Assembly: GCA_002811675.1 (NCBI GenBank)
Contig: PDIM01010336.1
Span: 53,365-98,879 of the forward strand
Reading direction: 5' to 3'
Length of the DNA stretch: 45,515 nucleotides
Source of the DNA: Ichthyosporea sp. XGB-2017a
Lineage: Eukaryota; Opisthokonta; Ichthyosporea
The notes beneath the pieces were generated by a model. That model did no database searches. It saw only the letters and a list, made by a program, of their open reading frames with translations, and was not told the origin of the DNA. The stretch's first letter is position 1; each line of letters opens with the position of its first letter. Below, in pieces: positions 7,404 through 17,524 of the stretch. The position numbers were made by a program, and so were the translations under genes.

Positions 7404-10361
7404 TTAGAACAAATCCCGAAGGCGAGGGTCCGTTCGGAGCTGTTGATCGAGTTCCATATATTTTTGTTGGGCTTCTTCCTTGTGCTTGTTCAGTCTTTGT
7501 TCGAGAATATGAATCTTGAACATGCACTCGTTTGACGCAGCAGCAAATTCCTGTTCTTCCTCCTTTGAAATGTTGGATGCTGTAGTATACCAAGCCTGCT
7601 TTTGCTGAAGCTCAGAAGTCTCCTCCTCCAGGCGACTTTGAATAAGGTTGGCACGATCAATTAACTTTTGTTTTAAGTCTCTCAGACACTCTTCTCTGAT
7701 CATGATTGCATCTTCATGAGTCAGATTTGTGGGATCAGTTAAGCGGACAAGGAGCGGTGCAAGATAATCTATTTCTTCATCAGCCGCATCTTCTTCGCTC
7801 TTTTTAGTCTTCATTTCATCCCGGTACACCTTCGCAGAGTTATTCCTTATTGTGTCGTGGAATGATACAGCAAGTGCAGTGCTTATTTCCTCTCTATCTC
7901 TCATTTCCAAAATTTCTCTAGTCTCCGCCTCTGCTTGCCTAAACTCCATGGTAACATCAGTTTGCATTGAAATCAGTGATTGAAGTTCAAGGCTCACGTG
8001 CCTACTTTTCATTGTCGTATCCAAGCCCTCCGGAGAAAAGTTGCCCGAAACTTCATGATGAACTTTTTTGGGGTCATTGTCATGTGCATGGAAAAATCCT
8101 CTTGTCAGAGCAGATACTCTCTCGGGTCCTAAATGATATTGCAATCTTATGCGATCGGAATCTACGAGAAATGTCCTTTTCTTAATGGCATCTTTGCCGG
8201 ATATTGTCTCTGGTTTAGTGAATTTTTGGGCTAACTTCTTAATTGCCCTTTTAGTGATACCATCAACTTCTTCTTCTTCTTCCAAGTCAAGTCCAAATTC
8301 ATTCCCAGTCTTGGAAGGAGGAAGGTAACTTTCTTCTTCCATTTCCTCAAGAGTCTTAAATCGGCAACTTCGATAGACAAGATTGTCTTCCCTGCCTTGA
8401 AAATGTTCCCTTAACTTAATACCATCATCAGAGCGCAATTTCAACCCATCTAATCGAGCATGAGGATAAAATTCCAGAATACGAAGTTTGGGATTTATGT
8501 CGTCGGCGTGGTTTTCAACATCTGGATCCACAAAGTAAATGTGCTTCTTCAAAGCGTGAATACGACCAGGTAAAAAGAATTCTGTTATCTGGCCAGTAAA
8601 TGGATTGCGTACTCGCTTGTGAAGCTTGTCTTTCCTGTGGGAGAACTGCTCAATAATTTCTTTGATATTATGCTTATCGTTCTCTTTCGCAGCGACAACA
8701 GGGTCTCTCTTAAAGAGCTTGAGACGGCTAACCATGCCGTCCTCTCGAAGATAATCTGCAAACTGCTCATACTGTGCTTCTCTATATACCGTCGTCTTTG
8801 TCCCATTTGGGCACCTTGTTTCATACTGTTCTTGAGATATCTCTAAACTGCTGACCCAAGATGGAGGAAGTTCGATGATTTTTTCTGCATCAGGATCTTC
8901 TTGGGACGGTGAGTGTGACCGTGGACTTTGATCTCCTGCGTTTTCATCATCGTATACCAATGAGGAGCTCCCTTCTGAAGGTAGAACATACTCCCATCTA
9001 CTAGTATCAGAGAGATCGAAGGTAATGTCTCCCAACCCCCCACTACAGTCTTGCATATTCACCCAATAATTCTCATGGTTCCACACACTTTCGATGCCAA
9101 GATATGCCTCATGGTCAGGAGGGAAGCATATTCCTCTTGTCGGCTCTATAAAAACGGTACTTGGCACCTCTCTTTTACCTGCATTAAGCACCACCCAGGA
9201 GTGTACCCGAAGACCTTTTAAATCATCGTCACCAAGTCGCTGCTTCTCTTCTTTGGCCTTTTGCTCCTCCAGAAGTTTGCGTTTGGCCTTCTCCTCTTCG
9301 GCTATCAATCGAGCCTTGTACTTTTCTTCAAATTTACTTGTCAAGCTTCTTGGTGGCCTAACTACGTATTTTGAGCGCGTCTGCTCTTTTTCTCGCTCAA
9401 TGACTTTCTCTTCTTGGTCCAGAAATGGGCATTTGTTGTTCGATTGGTCCATGAGTGTAAGTTCAAGAGATGCATATCCAGAGACAGCATAGGCATCATA
9501 GCCGGCCCGTATAAGAAAGGAGCACAACAGATTGCTATATTCGAAACAATTGGCATTTTGCTTCAATAGAGTAGTGGTAGGAGAATTAAGCGATGTGGGA
9601 GCATTTGTGGGGTCTGACAATATCTGATAGTTCAAATAATCGGAAACAAATTTGGCACAAGTAGTGTGATCGTAAAGCTCTTTAAATGGAGGTAAGCTTG
9701 GCCTAATGTAAGATGATATGAACTTTGATACTCCAAACTCATTAGGTGGGCACAAAATCAGGGGCTTACGATCAGGGAATAATTCTGCGTATTGCCGACG
9801 AAATACTTCGACATAGCCCAAAATAAGCTCTTCTTGTTGTGAATTTGATTTGTAGCTTTCTGGGAAAGTTTCAGGATCAATAATGGGATCTTCTAGCTCA
9901 AACTCTGCCAAAGATGCTCTTCGAATCCTAGGCTTAAAGCTCCCATCGTTCTGCAAAGGTTCCTCACCTTCGCCACATTCTCCTACGGCTTCCCCCTCCC
10001 CGTCGCCGACAGTCCCTTCGTCCCCTGCCATACCGTCTTCGTCGACACCTCCATCATCTTCAGCACCTTCTTCCTCTGCTTCTCCGTCTTCATTGCTTCC
10101 TTCCCCCTCTACCCCTTGCTCTTCCGAAGATTTTTCTTCCTCTGCATTTTCTTCCCCGCTCTTGCCAGGGGATTCTTGGGGTGCCCCTTCCGGAGGTTCG
10201 CTTCCCACAGGAGACGGACCTTTCTCTTGAGTTTCAATTGGGGCTTCACTCTCTGCACTATTCTCTCCAGGAGGTTCTGGTGATAATTCCACTGCCGATT
10301 GGGAGCCTTCAACAGGCGTTTCATCTTCCACTGCCATGGTCAACAGATTTCTTTCTTCCAC
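7404..10361 (-). CDS. DRC7: dynein regulatory complex subunit 7 (N-DRC linker protein)
   Basis: The protein has 985 residues in one exon, somewhat longer than the roughly 870 residues of animal DRC7/CCDC135, mainly through a very acidic E/G-rich N-terminus (about 60-138). The core carries the family's papain/transglutaminase-like module: Cys272 in NCFEYSNLLC, then RVHSWVVL with His387, then FIEPTRG and WVNMQDC near 437. The remaining two-thirds (repeated 'Y..R..RY'-like segments and a coiled coil from about 845) matches the DRC7 layout. DRC7 (Chlamydomonas FAP50, Drosophila lobo) belongs to the nexin-dynein regulatory complex that links axonemal doublets. The gene is therefore strong evidence for motile flagella. 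It shares a 710-bp upstream region with the divergent TMEM249-like gene. Confidence 0.9.
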   Translation of the reverse strand: MEERNLLTMAVEDETPVEGSQSAVELSPEPPGENSAESEAPIETQEKGPSPVGSEPPEGAPQESPGKSGEENAEEEKSSEEQGVEGEGSNEDGEAEEEGAEDDGGVDEDGMAGDEGTVGDGEGEAVGECGEGEEPLQNDGSFKPRIRRASLAEFELEDPIIDPETFPESYKSNSQQEELILGYVEVFRRQYAELFPDRKPLILCPPNEFGVSKFISSYIRPSLPPFKELYDHTTCAKFVSDYLNYQILSDPTNAPTSLNSPTTTLLKQNANCFEYSNLLCSFLIRAGYDAYAVSGYASLELTLMDQSNNKCPFLDQEEKVIEREKEQTRSKYVVRPPRSLTSKFEEKYKARLIAEEEKAKRKLLEEQKAKEEKQRLGDDDLKGLRVHSWVVLNAGKREVPSTVFIEPTRGICFPPDHEAYLGIESVWNHENYWVNMQDCSGGLGDITFDLSDTSRWEYVLPSEGSSSLVYDDENAGDQSPRSHSPSQEDPDAEKIIELPPSWVSSLEISQEQYETRCPNGTKTTVYREAQYEQFADYLREDGMVSRLKLFKRDPVVAAKENDKHNIKEIIEQFSHRKDKLHKRVRNPFTGQITEFFLPGRIHALKKHIYFVDPDVENHADDINPKLRILEFYPHARLDGLKLRSDDGIKLREHFQGREDNLVYRSCRFKTLEEMEEESYLPPSKTGNEFGLDLEEEEEVDGITKRAIKKLAQKFTKPETISGKDAIKKRTFLVDSDRIRLQYHLGPERVSALTRGFFHAHDNDPKKVHHEVSGNFSPEGLDTTMKSRHVSLELQSLISMQTDVTMEFRQAEAETREILEMRDREEISTALAVSFHDTIRNNSAKVYRDEMKTKKSEEDAADEEIDYLAPLLVRLTDPTNLTHEDAIMIREECLRDLKQKLIDRANLIQSRLEEETSELQQKQAWYTTASNISKEEEQEFAAASNECMFKIHILEQRLNKHKEEAQQKYMELDQQLRTDPRLRDLF

Positions 10362-11071
10362 TCTACCACTCCCGTTCGGTCGTCAAAACATCAACATGAA
10401 ATCGTCGTAACAAAATCAATGCAGTAAGAAAAAGAAAAGCCAGCCACACAAAAAGAGTGCAAAAGACTTTCTCTGGGTGCGCGAGAGGAAAGAAAAAAGC
10501 CAAGCATGTCCTGCACAGTGTAAAATAAAACAGCCACAAGATACCGCAAGGCCTGCATGCACCTGTTACTCTGGAAAAGCCCAGCTTCACCATGTGGCCA
10601 AACTTTCTCCCAGGCCCCGGCTTATTAAAATTATTCATTCGTTGCTAGGAAATAAATGCTAAATATATCCATCACACCTGCCTTATAGGGAAGGAGTGAC
10701 AATGCGACTATGTAATGGGGAAGTGTATAGGATTTGTTACCAAGGGGTGGGAATTTCTGGGGCTCTAATAGTACCCTAGCCGCCTTATTGCCTCTTTTGT
10801 ATAAACGAGGTTTGGGCTACATTCTTCAGAATATATATTTGGAGTATTTTACTTGGTTTATAACTGACATTTTCAATAGATTTCCTTTTTGTCGTAACTT
10901 TTGTTGCCCTGCTCAATCATATTCTCTGCTGCTCAATCATATTCTCTGCTCTGAAATTTAGAATATTTTAAGTTTGCTACGTTTCTCTTTTTTCTGTTTT
11001 TGGCTTAAGCAAAATCCTAAAAGGCTAGAAAAGTTAAAGGGTGAACACATATTCCCGTACACTTAACAACC
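10362..11071. promoter_or_regulatory. shared upstream region of DRC7 and the TMEM249-like gene
   Basis: This 710-bp segment lies between two divergent start codons and is the only upstream sequence for both. It contains a perfect 2 x 20 bp tandem duplication (10911-10950). No gene was found in it. Shared flagellar regulation is an inference from the two products; no RFX- or other named site was recognised with confidence. Confidence 0.5.
10911..10950. repeat. perfect 2 x 20 bp tandem duplication
   Basis: The unit GCTCAATCATATTCTCTGCT occurs twice without mismatch, at 10911-10930 and 10931-10950, about 120 bp upstream of the TMEM249-like start codon. Confidence 0.9.
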
Positions 11072-11695
11072 ATGGGGGTGCTATATAAATGGCATCTTTT
11101 TGAAGATCCGGTGGTAAATCTTGAGAGTTGTATTGAAGAAAATCCTTACTACCCGTTTAAAAAGATTGACGATAACATCTTGCAGTTGGAGAAAAGATAC
11201 CCACACTACTATCTTAGTATTTTTGGAATAATCCTTTCCATTGTATTTATTAGTGTTTGGTTCCACAATGATATGCTACACAATAATGCATTTCTTTTTC
11301 CATTTGTCATGCTTCTCTTCTCTGTAATATTCTATTTGAAGTATCGCCATATTCGAATATACACAATCAACTTGTCCGAAGGCTATTACCGATTCCAGGA
11401 CGGTAGTCATAACATTTACGAAGATCAGCTTCATAACATTTATATAAGACTTCGCAGAAAGAAAGCGAGCAGCGGTAGGCAGTATTTTTACCTGTGCCTT
11501 AACGGGTTTAGAATGGATAGAATATTAATAAGCGGAACTTCGAGAAGTGAGATTCAAATGAGGGAAAAAGGGCAGGGGATAGCAGAGAAGCTAAATCTAA
11601 ATTACTTTGATATTCACAATTTAGATATCAATCATATAATTCGAAATCCTCGTCCAGCCGACTCTCCAACAAACACAATGCTAATAGAAGTGTAA
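11072..11695 (+). CDS. two-pass membrane protein, TMEM249-like (CatSper auxiliary subunit family)
   Basis: The protein has 207 residues in one exon. Two hydrophobic helices (about 47-65 and 72-90) are joined by a short loop, followed by a cytosolic domain. That domain contains an ELHNIYIRLR-like segment (QLHNIYIRLRRKK, near 119-131), a YFYLCLNG strand, and the closing stretch IAEKLNLNYFD (about 170-180). From memory these match the TMEM249 family, whose mammalian member is an auxiliary subunit of the sperm CatSper calcium channel. The assignment rests on short conserved strings, so I give no symbol. The flagellar neighbours (DRC7 divergently, the cyclic-nucleotide-binding gene convergently) support a ciliary role. 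Confidence 0.6.
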   Translation: MGVLYKWHLFEDPVVNLESCIEENPYYPFKKIDDNILQLEKRYPHYYLSIFGIILSIVFISVWFHNDMLHNNAFLFPFVMLLFSVIFYLKYRHIRIYTINLSEGYYRFQDGSHNIYEDQLHNIYIRLRRKKASSGRQYFYLCLNGFRMDRILISGTSRSEIQMREKGQGIAEKLNLNYFDIHNLDINHIIRNPRPADSPTNTMLIEV

Positions 11696-11855
11696 CACTG
11701 AATCCTGCAGCAATTCTCTCAACATTTCTGCTGGTTGGATGTGAGAGCTCTTTTTCAGTTGTTCTTTTATTTTATCATAATAGATATTGTGTACAGATTA
11801 GTTTTTATTTATCTTCAAGAATTGTAAGATTGTGATACGGAGCAACTTTGACCTA

Positions 11856-14360
11856 TCAGCTAGCACTTTGTGTTGTAAAGGCGTTATTTTCAGGCCATTC
11901 CTGGGCCGCCTCAACGTCATCTTCCTTGATAATGCTACCAATCTTATTGTTTAAAATTGGTCTACAATCATCACCCACAGAGGTGTTTGTGTTCGCCCTT
12001 TCGTGGCTGCTTATCTTTTCAGGGAGGGATAATTGCCGCTTTAGTTGCTCTCGAAGCTCATTGACTCCTGCACTTGAAAGCTTGCTACTATAAGACGATA
12101 GCAAATTTGCACTAGAGCCGCAGGTAGCACTCCTCTTTCTTCGCGCCAAAACTGGTCCTTTGCTATCCATCTCTTCAATAATTGAAGGGTGTCGTTCTTT
12201 TTTTCTTTTCCCCTGAATTGGAGGCAATGCTTTTCCACACTGTTTTTGCAACTCCCAAGCTTTCTTGCGCCTAGCAAGCTTTGACATATCCTCAGGGGTT
12301 CTATACGTTCTGCCGTGCTTTCGAAATGCCATTATTCTCCTGTCAACCACAACCCGCTCAGTTTCTTTAAACTTATATTCTGTCCATGCTTTGATTTCAT
12401 TAAAAGATTTGAGAATCTCATCAAGAGTTGGGTAGCTTTCTGCATTTTTTTTCAAATATTTAAGGGCCTTTGATCCTATGTTGAAGCATTGCATAAAGGA
12501 GCTTTGAGGTAAAATATAGCATTCGACAGGCCCGACACTGATGATAGTTGCAGACCTTGTGTTCACATTTTTACCAATGAAGGCAAGCTCACCAAAATAA
12601 CTTCCCGGATCTAGAGTTCTAATGTGTATATATTTAAAGTTGTCATCAGGCTTTACATATGATGGCCGTCTTACCCGTGAAGAGTCTTGAATAAGTCGAC
12701 GTATGACACTCTCTCGACGTTTCCCACGGAACGCATTTGCATTTGCTTCCTTCGGGGCTGTTTTGTTCGAAAAGTCTATTTTTTTCACCACTTTGCACTG
12801 CCCCCTTTTTATAAAGTACATGTGGTCCGGAAACGTGTTTTCTTTCATAATGACTGTATTTGCAGGGTATACTTGGGTCGAAACTAGCATGTCAGCAATC
12901 TGCGCAAGTACATCGTCTTCTATCTCCGAGTATGTAAAAACTTCTTCAATAAATTTCAATTTAGCCTTTCTCTCTTCTTCATACGAATTCTGAAGAATGC
13001 TCTGAAAATCACTACCAGATACCTTCAGAAATTCACAGTCCTCTTTCGTTACTATCGTCGCCATTCGCTTTGAATTTTTCTTTAGCAAAGCCAGTTCACC
13101 AAAGTTATCCCCTGCTTCTAACTCATTAACATTTTGAATGGTTTTATCACCGAAGCTTTTTTTCATTTGTACATACACCGATCCTGATAGTATAAAATAA
13201 AAGGCATCCCCAACATCTCCCTGCCTGACCACAACCCGATCTTTTCCCAATTTCTCATAATAAACTACCCTGCATAACTCATGTCTAACTTGAGAAGAAT
13301 ATTTCGCAAAGTTGCTTATTTCATCTAAAACGATATATAGTGCTCGTCGTTCTTTCTTCGTTCGAAGGAATGGCTCTTTCATAAGTATAGCGCGAACATT
13401 GTGACTGATACTTTGTCCAACATTATGGAAATCTCTCTTGAACTTGTTGAGCTCAAATCGAGGAACTCGTGACTGTGTGACTTGGGACTGAATGGCCTTT
13501 AAGTTGTCGGTGTCCTTTTCTATACGCTTTATGTTACTTTCATCCACCATATCTTTCAGTGCATTTTCTGTAATAACCGTCTTAACCGCTCGCCTAAATC
13601 GGTCTTTTACGTTTACTTTCGGTTTGTCAGATTTGACGTCTTTCGCATCCTGTAAATTACCATCAGAAAATGAAAAGGTCTTGTTAAATTGTGTTTCATT
13701 GGCTTCTTTTAAGGCCTCCATTTTCCAGTGGTCGTATAGCGCGGAATCTGAGCCCTTTAGGTGTTCATTTACCAAGCTCACGTGCGTAGATATCAACAGC
13801 TTATCCTTCTTGTTCAATGGTTTTGGAGTTTCGGGCTTCTTAATCTCCTTAAAATTTTCATCATCATTATTTAAGGTATGGGTTGACGATTTGTCGTCTT
13901 CAATTTCTGGAATGGCATACCTTTCAAATGAATCCTGAATTTCTTCTTCTTTTGAGTCAACAGCAATCTCGCTGTAAAAGTCAGAAATGACAGCCATGTT
14001 TTTCAAGGGAATTGCCCCATCCTGGCCTTCTTCCTTTGCTTGATCATCATTGGAAGTTTCATTCTCAACTAAAGATTCGGGTAAAGAGGTTGGAGTTTTG
14101 GTATTCACAAGTACAAGTTCATCAGCGGCTGAGTCGTTCGTTGTTTCATCAGGAAGCTGGTCATTCGTGAGTTCCTTATTCAACTCGATTTCTTGTTCCT
14201 GCACCTCACTGTCTTTGTCGATAAGGCCGAAGTTACCTTCTGAATCCGCCGAAGCAATTGGCTTATTCTCAATAGATTGACTTTGTTCCGTCAAGCCCTC
14301 TTTTTCAGGCTCCTTCTTAATCTCGTCCATCTTGCTCACGCATCTCTCCCCCTTAGCCAC
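11856..14360 (-). CDS. protein with two cyclic-nucleotide-binding domains, CNBD2-like
   Basis: The protein has 834 residues in one exon. The first about 250 residues are acidic and probably disordered. A helical linker (about 252-350) follows. Two cNMP-binding domains come next: A (about 350-460) with phosphate-binding cassette FGELAL (420-425) and Arg432, and B (about 474-628) with FGELAF (589-594) and Arg602. Domain B carries an insert of about 50 basic residues (528-577). Both cassettes keep the Glu and Arg that bind the ribose and cyclic phosphate, so cAMP or cGMP binding is plausible. There is no kinase domain, no ion-channel helices and no evident PKA pseudosubstrate or docking segment, which sets it apart from PKA-R, PKG and HCN proteins and fits CNBD2-type proteins linked to sperm. 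The 3' end is 160 bp from the convergent TMEM249-like gene. Confidence 0.8.
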   Translation of the reverse strand: MAKGERCVSKMDEIKKEPEKEGLTEQSQSIENKPIASADSEGNFGLIDKDSEVQEQEIELNKELTNDQLPDETTNDSAADELVLVNTKTPTSLPESLVENETSNDDQAKEEGQDGAIPLKNMAVISDFYSEIAVDSKEEEIQDSFERYAIPEIEDDKSSTHTLNNDDENFKEIKKPETPKPLNKKDKLLISTHVSLVNEHLKGSDSALYDHWKMEALKEANETQFNKTFSFSDGNLQDAKDVKSDKPKVNVKDRFRRAVKTVITENALKDMVDESNIKRIEKDTDNLKAIQSQVTQSRVPRFELNKFKRDFHNVGQSISHNVRAILMKEPFLRTKKERRALYIVLDEISNFAKYSSQVRHELCRVVYYEKLGKDRVVVRQGDVGDAFYFILSGSVYVQMKKSFGDKTIQNVNELEAGDNFGELALLKKNSKRMATIVTKEDCEFLKVSGSDFQSILQNSYEEERKAKLKFIEEVFTYSEIEDDVLAQIADMLVSTQVYPANTVIMKENTFPDHMYFIKRGQCKVVKKIDFSNKTAPKEANANAFRGKRRESVIRRLIQDSSRVRRPSYVKPDDNFKYIHIRTLDPGSYFGELAFIGKNVNTRSATIISVGPVECYILPQSSFMQCFNIGSKALKYLKKNAESYPTLDEILKSFNEIKAWTEYKFKETERVVVDRRIMAFRKHGRTYRTPEDMSKLARRKKAWELQKQCGKALPPIQGKRKKERHPSIIEEMDSKGPVLARRKRSATCGSSANLLSSYSSKLSSAGVNELREQLKRQLSLPEKISSHERANTNTSVGDDCRPILNNKIGSIIKEDDVEAAQEWPENNAFTTQSAS

Positions 14361-14775
14361 AACTAGGCAAAATCTTTCTTTTTCAAGACACTAGTAAACC
14401 AGTGAATTTCTTCTCTTCTAGACCACTCGCCGTTAAATCCATGCAAGCTTCACCTTGTAAAGAACAATATATATAATACACACGTATCGTACTTTTATTC
14501 AAAAAAGAAAGAAAACAACGAAAAGCAAAGAGGCAAAAGGTTTGGCATTAATTAATTTTGGCACAAGAAATTATTAACAAAAGTCAAAACTGAAATGTAA
14601 ACAAAATAAATCTGGAGCTGGCATGGGCTGGAAAACTTTTTGGTTATTAGGGGAGCCATAGCACGTAGAAGGTGCAGCTGGGGAGTGACCAGAGTACTGG
14701 GAGGAAGCTGGACAGTATTGGGGCAGGATTTGGAGTACTTGAGTTGATTGATTATAAACCGCAATAGAGTCAGGC
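14361..14775. promoter_or_regulatory. shared upstream region of the cyclic-nucleotide-binding gene and UBLCP1
   Basis: This is 415 bp between divergent start codons. It is AT-rich at 14465-14600 and then G-rich towards UBLCP1. No specific motif or gene was recognised. Confidence 0.4.
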
Positions 14776-16293
14776 ATGGGGGAAGAAGTGGGAGGATGCA
14801 AGGAAGTGGTGGACTTGGGAGAAGAATCTATGGACGAGGAGGAGGAAGAAGGGAGTGAGATTATGTCTGTTGACAATGAAGAGGAGGAGGAGGGGGAAAG
14901 TGGTGGAAAGGAATTTATCATCAAGTGGGGTGGAAAGGAGTATCGATTTATGGCTGCTTTGGACGACAATATTGGAAGCTTGAAAGAGTGGATGTATGCG
15001 CAAACAGGGGTGAGGCCAGAGAAGCAGAAAATATTGGGAATGAAAATAGGAGGTAAGCATGGTCTTTGCAGCCAATGCCGTATGTGCCCATTGATATCTT
15101 ATTGGTTTCATTAATTGGAATTCTTTTAGGTAAAATGATTGCATGCAAGCAAACATCATTGATGCTATGTGATGTTGAGGTGAAAACGAAGAGGCTGATG
15201 ATGACGGGGACTGCTGAAGAAGTTCTATCAAAACATATTGCCCATGAAGAAGATTGTGCTAGAAGTCGTGAAAGCTTTCCACAAGAAGCGAGCAAAAAAG
15301 TTAGCGCAAAGTGAGTTTTTCATTAATTCAGTGCAGGCGATGTGATGTTCATTATGTTCAGTACACTATTTTTACTGATGGATAATTCGTTGTGTAGGGA
15401 TTTAATTCTGGAAAAGGTTTATAAAAGAGTGAGCAACTACTCCATGAAGATATTGAATGAGCCAAGAGAAGGGAAAAAATTGCTCGTCTTGGATGTTGGT
15501 ATGTTCTTTCTAGAATTGCTGATGTACATTTTTTTTGTAATTAAGACTGATTGGGTTGTTCGCACTTTTGTTCTTTTCCACTTTCCCAGATTATACGCTT
15601 TATGACCATCGCTCTTCAAGTGAAAACTTAGAGATTCTAAAGCGCCCCTTTCTTCTAAATTTCTTGAGTTCAGTTTATCCTTATTTCGACATAGCTATTT
15701 GGTGTAAGTACAACGGCTTGATGTAGCTCGATATAATATTTACTCATGTATTTCTCTAACTGCCCCCTTGCTATGTTCTTTCCGTAGCTGCCACAAGTTA
15801 TTTTTGGGTGGAAGAAAAAATGAAAAGATTTGGTGTGTTAGATGAAGGAAACGATTTCAAGATCGTGACGATACTTGATAGCAGGGCAATGATAAGTGTT
15901 TGTAAGCCCGATGGTAGCCTAACCGAAACGAAAAATTTGGATACACTATGGGGTCTTTTCGCAATGGCATACCCTCGTCAAGGGTTGAAAGAAAGTGTTC
16001 GCTTCGATCCGGGGAATAGGCACAATTTATACAATCGACGGAACACGCTCCTTGTAGATGATATATCTAGAAACTTTATGACTAATCCCCACAATGGAAT
16101 CAAAATGCCTCCCTACAAGAAGTCAACATTGCCCACAGCCAAGCCTGATAGAGAGCTGCTTTATTTAAGAAAGTATTTAATTGAGCATGTAAGCCCCGTT
16201 GCGGATGTTAGGAAGCTGCGTCATTCTCACTGGCGAAAAAAAGTAATCCCTTCCCTTGACGACAAAACCGAGTCAAACAAACCAGCCGAATGA
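14776..16293 (+). CDS. UBLCP1: ubiquitin-like domain CTD phosphatase UBLCP1 (nuclear proteasome phosphatase)
   Basis: I rebuilt this from five exons: 14776-15052, 15130-15310, 15398-15498, 15590-15703 and 15788-16293. All introns are GT-AG and the phases agree, giving 392 residues. An acidic N-terminus (about 1-45) precedes the ubiquitin-like domain, which begins at FIIKWGGKEYRF. Next comes the family linker NEPREGKKLLVLDVDYT with the HAD catalytic motif D185-V-D187-Y-T189. Then come AIWSATSYFW, LDSRAMISV, and VDDISRNFMTNPHNGIK. Known UBLCP1 binds the 19S proteasome through its UBL domain and dephosphorylates it in the nucleus. Compared with the 318-residue human protein, the extra length is mostly the acidic N-terminal extension. 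Confidence 0.93.
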
Positions 16294-16495
16294 AGAGGAT
16301 GACGTTAGGCCTCAATGGTCTTTTGCACACATCCCAAGGACCTCCCATAGAGCCTGTATTTCGCACACTGCACGTCACTTGTTGACTGCGTTATTTGCAA
16401 TTATAAAAATGAGTGAAAACTGAGTTATACTTGCTTGGCAAAAGTTGCCCCCAAGCGGCGCAGCCCATCGATACAAAGATAGAAATAAAATAGCT

Positions 16496-17524
16496 TTAAC
16501 CCAAAAAGCGAACAATAACGGCAGTTACATTGTCGTCGATTTCTTCTTTATCAAGTCCCTCCAATGCCGCTTGTACAAGATTATTAGCTGCACTCTGCAC
16601 ATCACCCACTGTTGCTAGTGAGGCAACTTCTTCTTTTTTCAGCCCATCCCATACCCCGTCACTGCACAATACAAGTGCAATCATGTCACTCGATACTGGA
16701 ATTTCAGAGCAGGATGGCTCAGTTGAAACGCCGATAGAGTGCGCAACATCATCCCCAAGAGTTCTAGTGACACATTGGCCAGGATAAGGAAGTGCCCCTT
16801 TCCACAGTCGGTCAGGTCCTTCAAATAAATAACAATAAATATTCAAGCAATGTTAATTAACTAAATCTTAATATGAGTACACAAATAAAAGTGCACATAG
16901 CCATTGCAACTTACCCAAATACTCCCCGCCATGAACCATTGGCTCGATTCTAGAACCGCGCTTCAGTAGTCTGGCTTTTTCCTCGGGATTTTCACATGTA
17001 TGATCGCTATAAAAAATCTGAATGCGTCAGTATATATCATCGCGCAATAAGCATGTCATTACACTAAGGACTTACATTGTAATTTGCTCTGTTTCAAGCT
17101 TTCCCTTTATCTTTCGAATAACGATGGCCCCTGAGTCTCCCAAGTTCCCAATAAAAATCTTTCTTTCCTCTGTATTCACTAAGGCAACTGTTGCAGTAGT
17201 TCCGCTAAGATAGATATCAATATCTGCCTTCATAGCCTTATGGCATTTTGCAAAGCAAGATGTTAGTGCTGCTTTAGGAGCTGTGGCCAAATTGGGCTCC
17301 TTACACAACAAAGTCGGCACCTGCTCTTTTGCAAATTCAGCACACAGTTTACCATTACCCCCATGCCCATCATACACAGCAACATAGTTTAGCCCATTTT
17401 CAAACACTTTGGAATCAAAAACATCCTGGTTTTCACGTTTGTTCCCAATGTCAGTTGTACCGGCTATCTGTACTTTAAGTTTCTTGCCCCCCTTTACTGT
17501 CGATGAAGATGTCGAAGAACTCAT
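16496..17524 (-). CDS. PP2C-family serine/threonine protein phosphatase
   Basis: Three exons on the minus strand (17524-17076, 17006-16915, 16818-16496) join in phase to 287 residues, essentially a bare PPM/PP2C catalytic domain. Metal- and phosphate-binding motifs are present. They are NKRENQD near 28-34, VYDGHGG (50-56), FIGNLGDSGA, a TIDHTCENPEEKARLLKRG segment spanning the first exon junction, LCSDGVWDGL, and the closing DDNVTAVIV. No transmembrane segment or targeting peptide is seen, so it is probably cytosolic or nuclear; the specific substrate cannot be inferred. It is convergent with UBLCP1 (202 bp between stops) and divergent from TMF1. Confidence 0.92.

Noticed and set aside
14770-15295. 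Long minus-strand frames opposite the UBLCP1 exons
   Set aside because: They mirror the acidic Glu-rich N-terminus and read as Ser/Pro-rich shadow frames. UBLCP1 on the plus strand has conserved motifs and consistent splicing.
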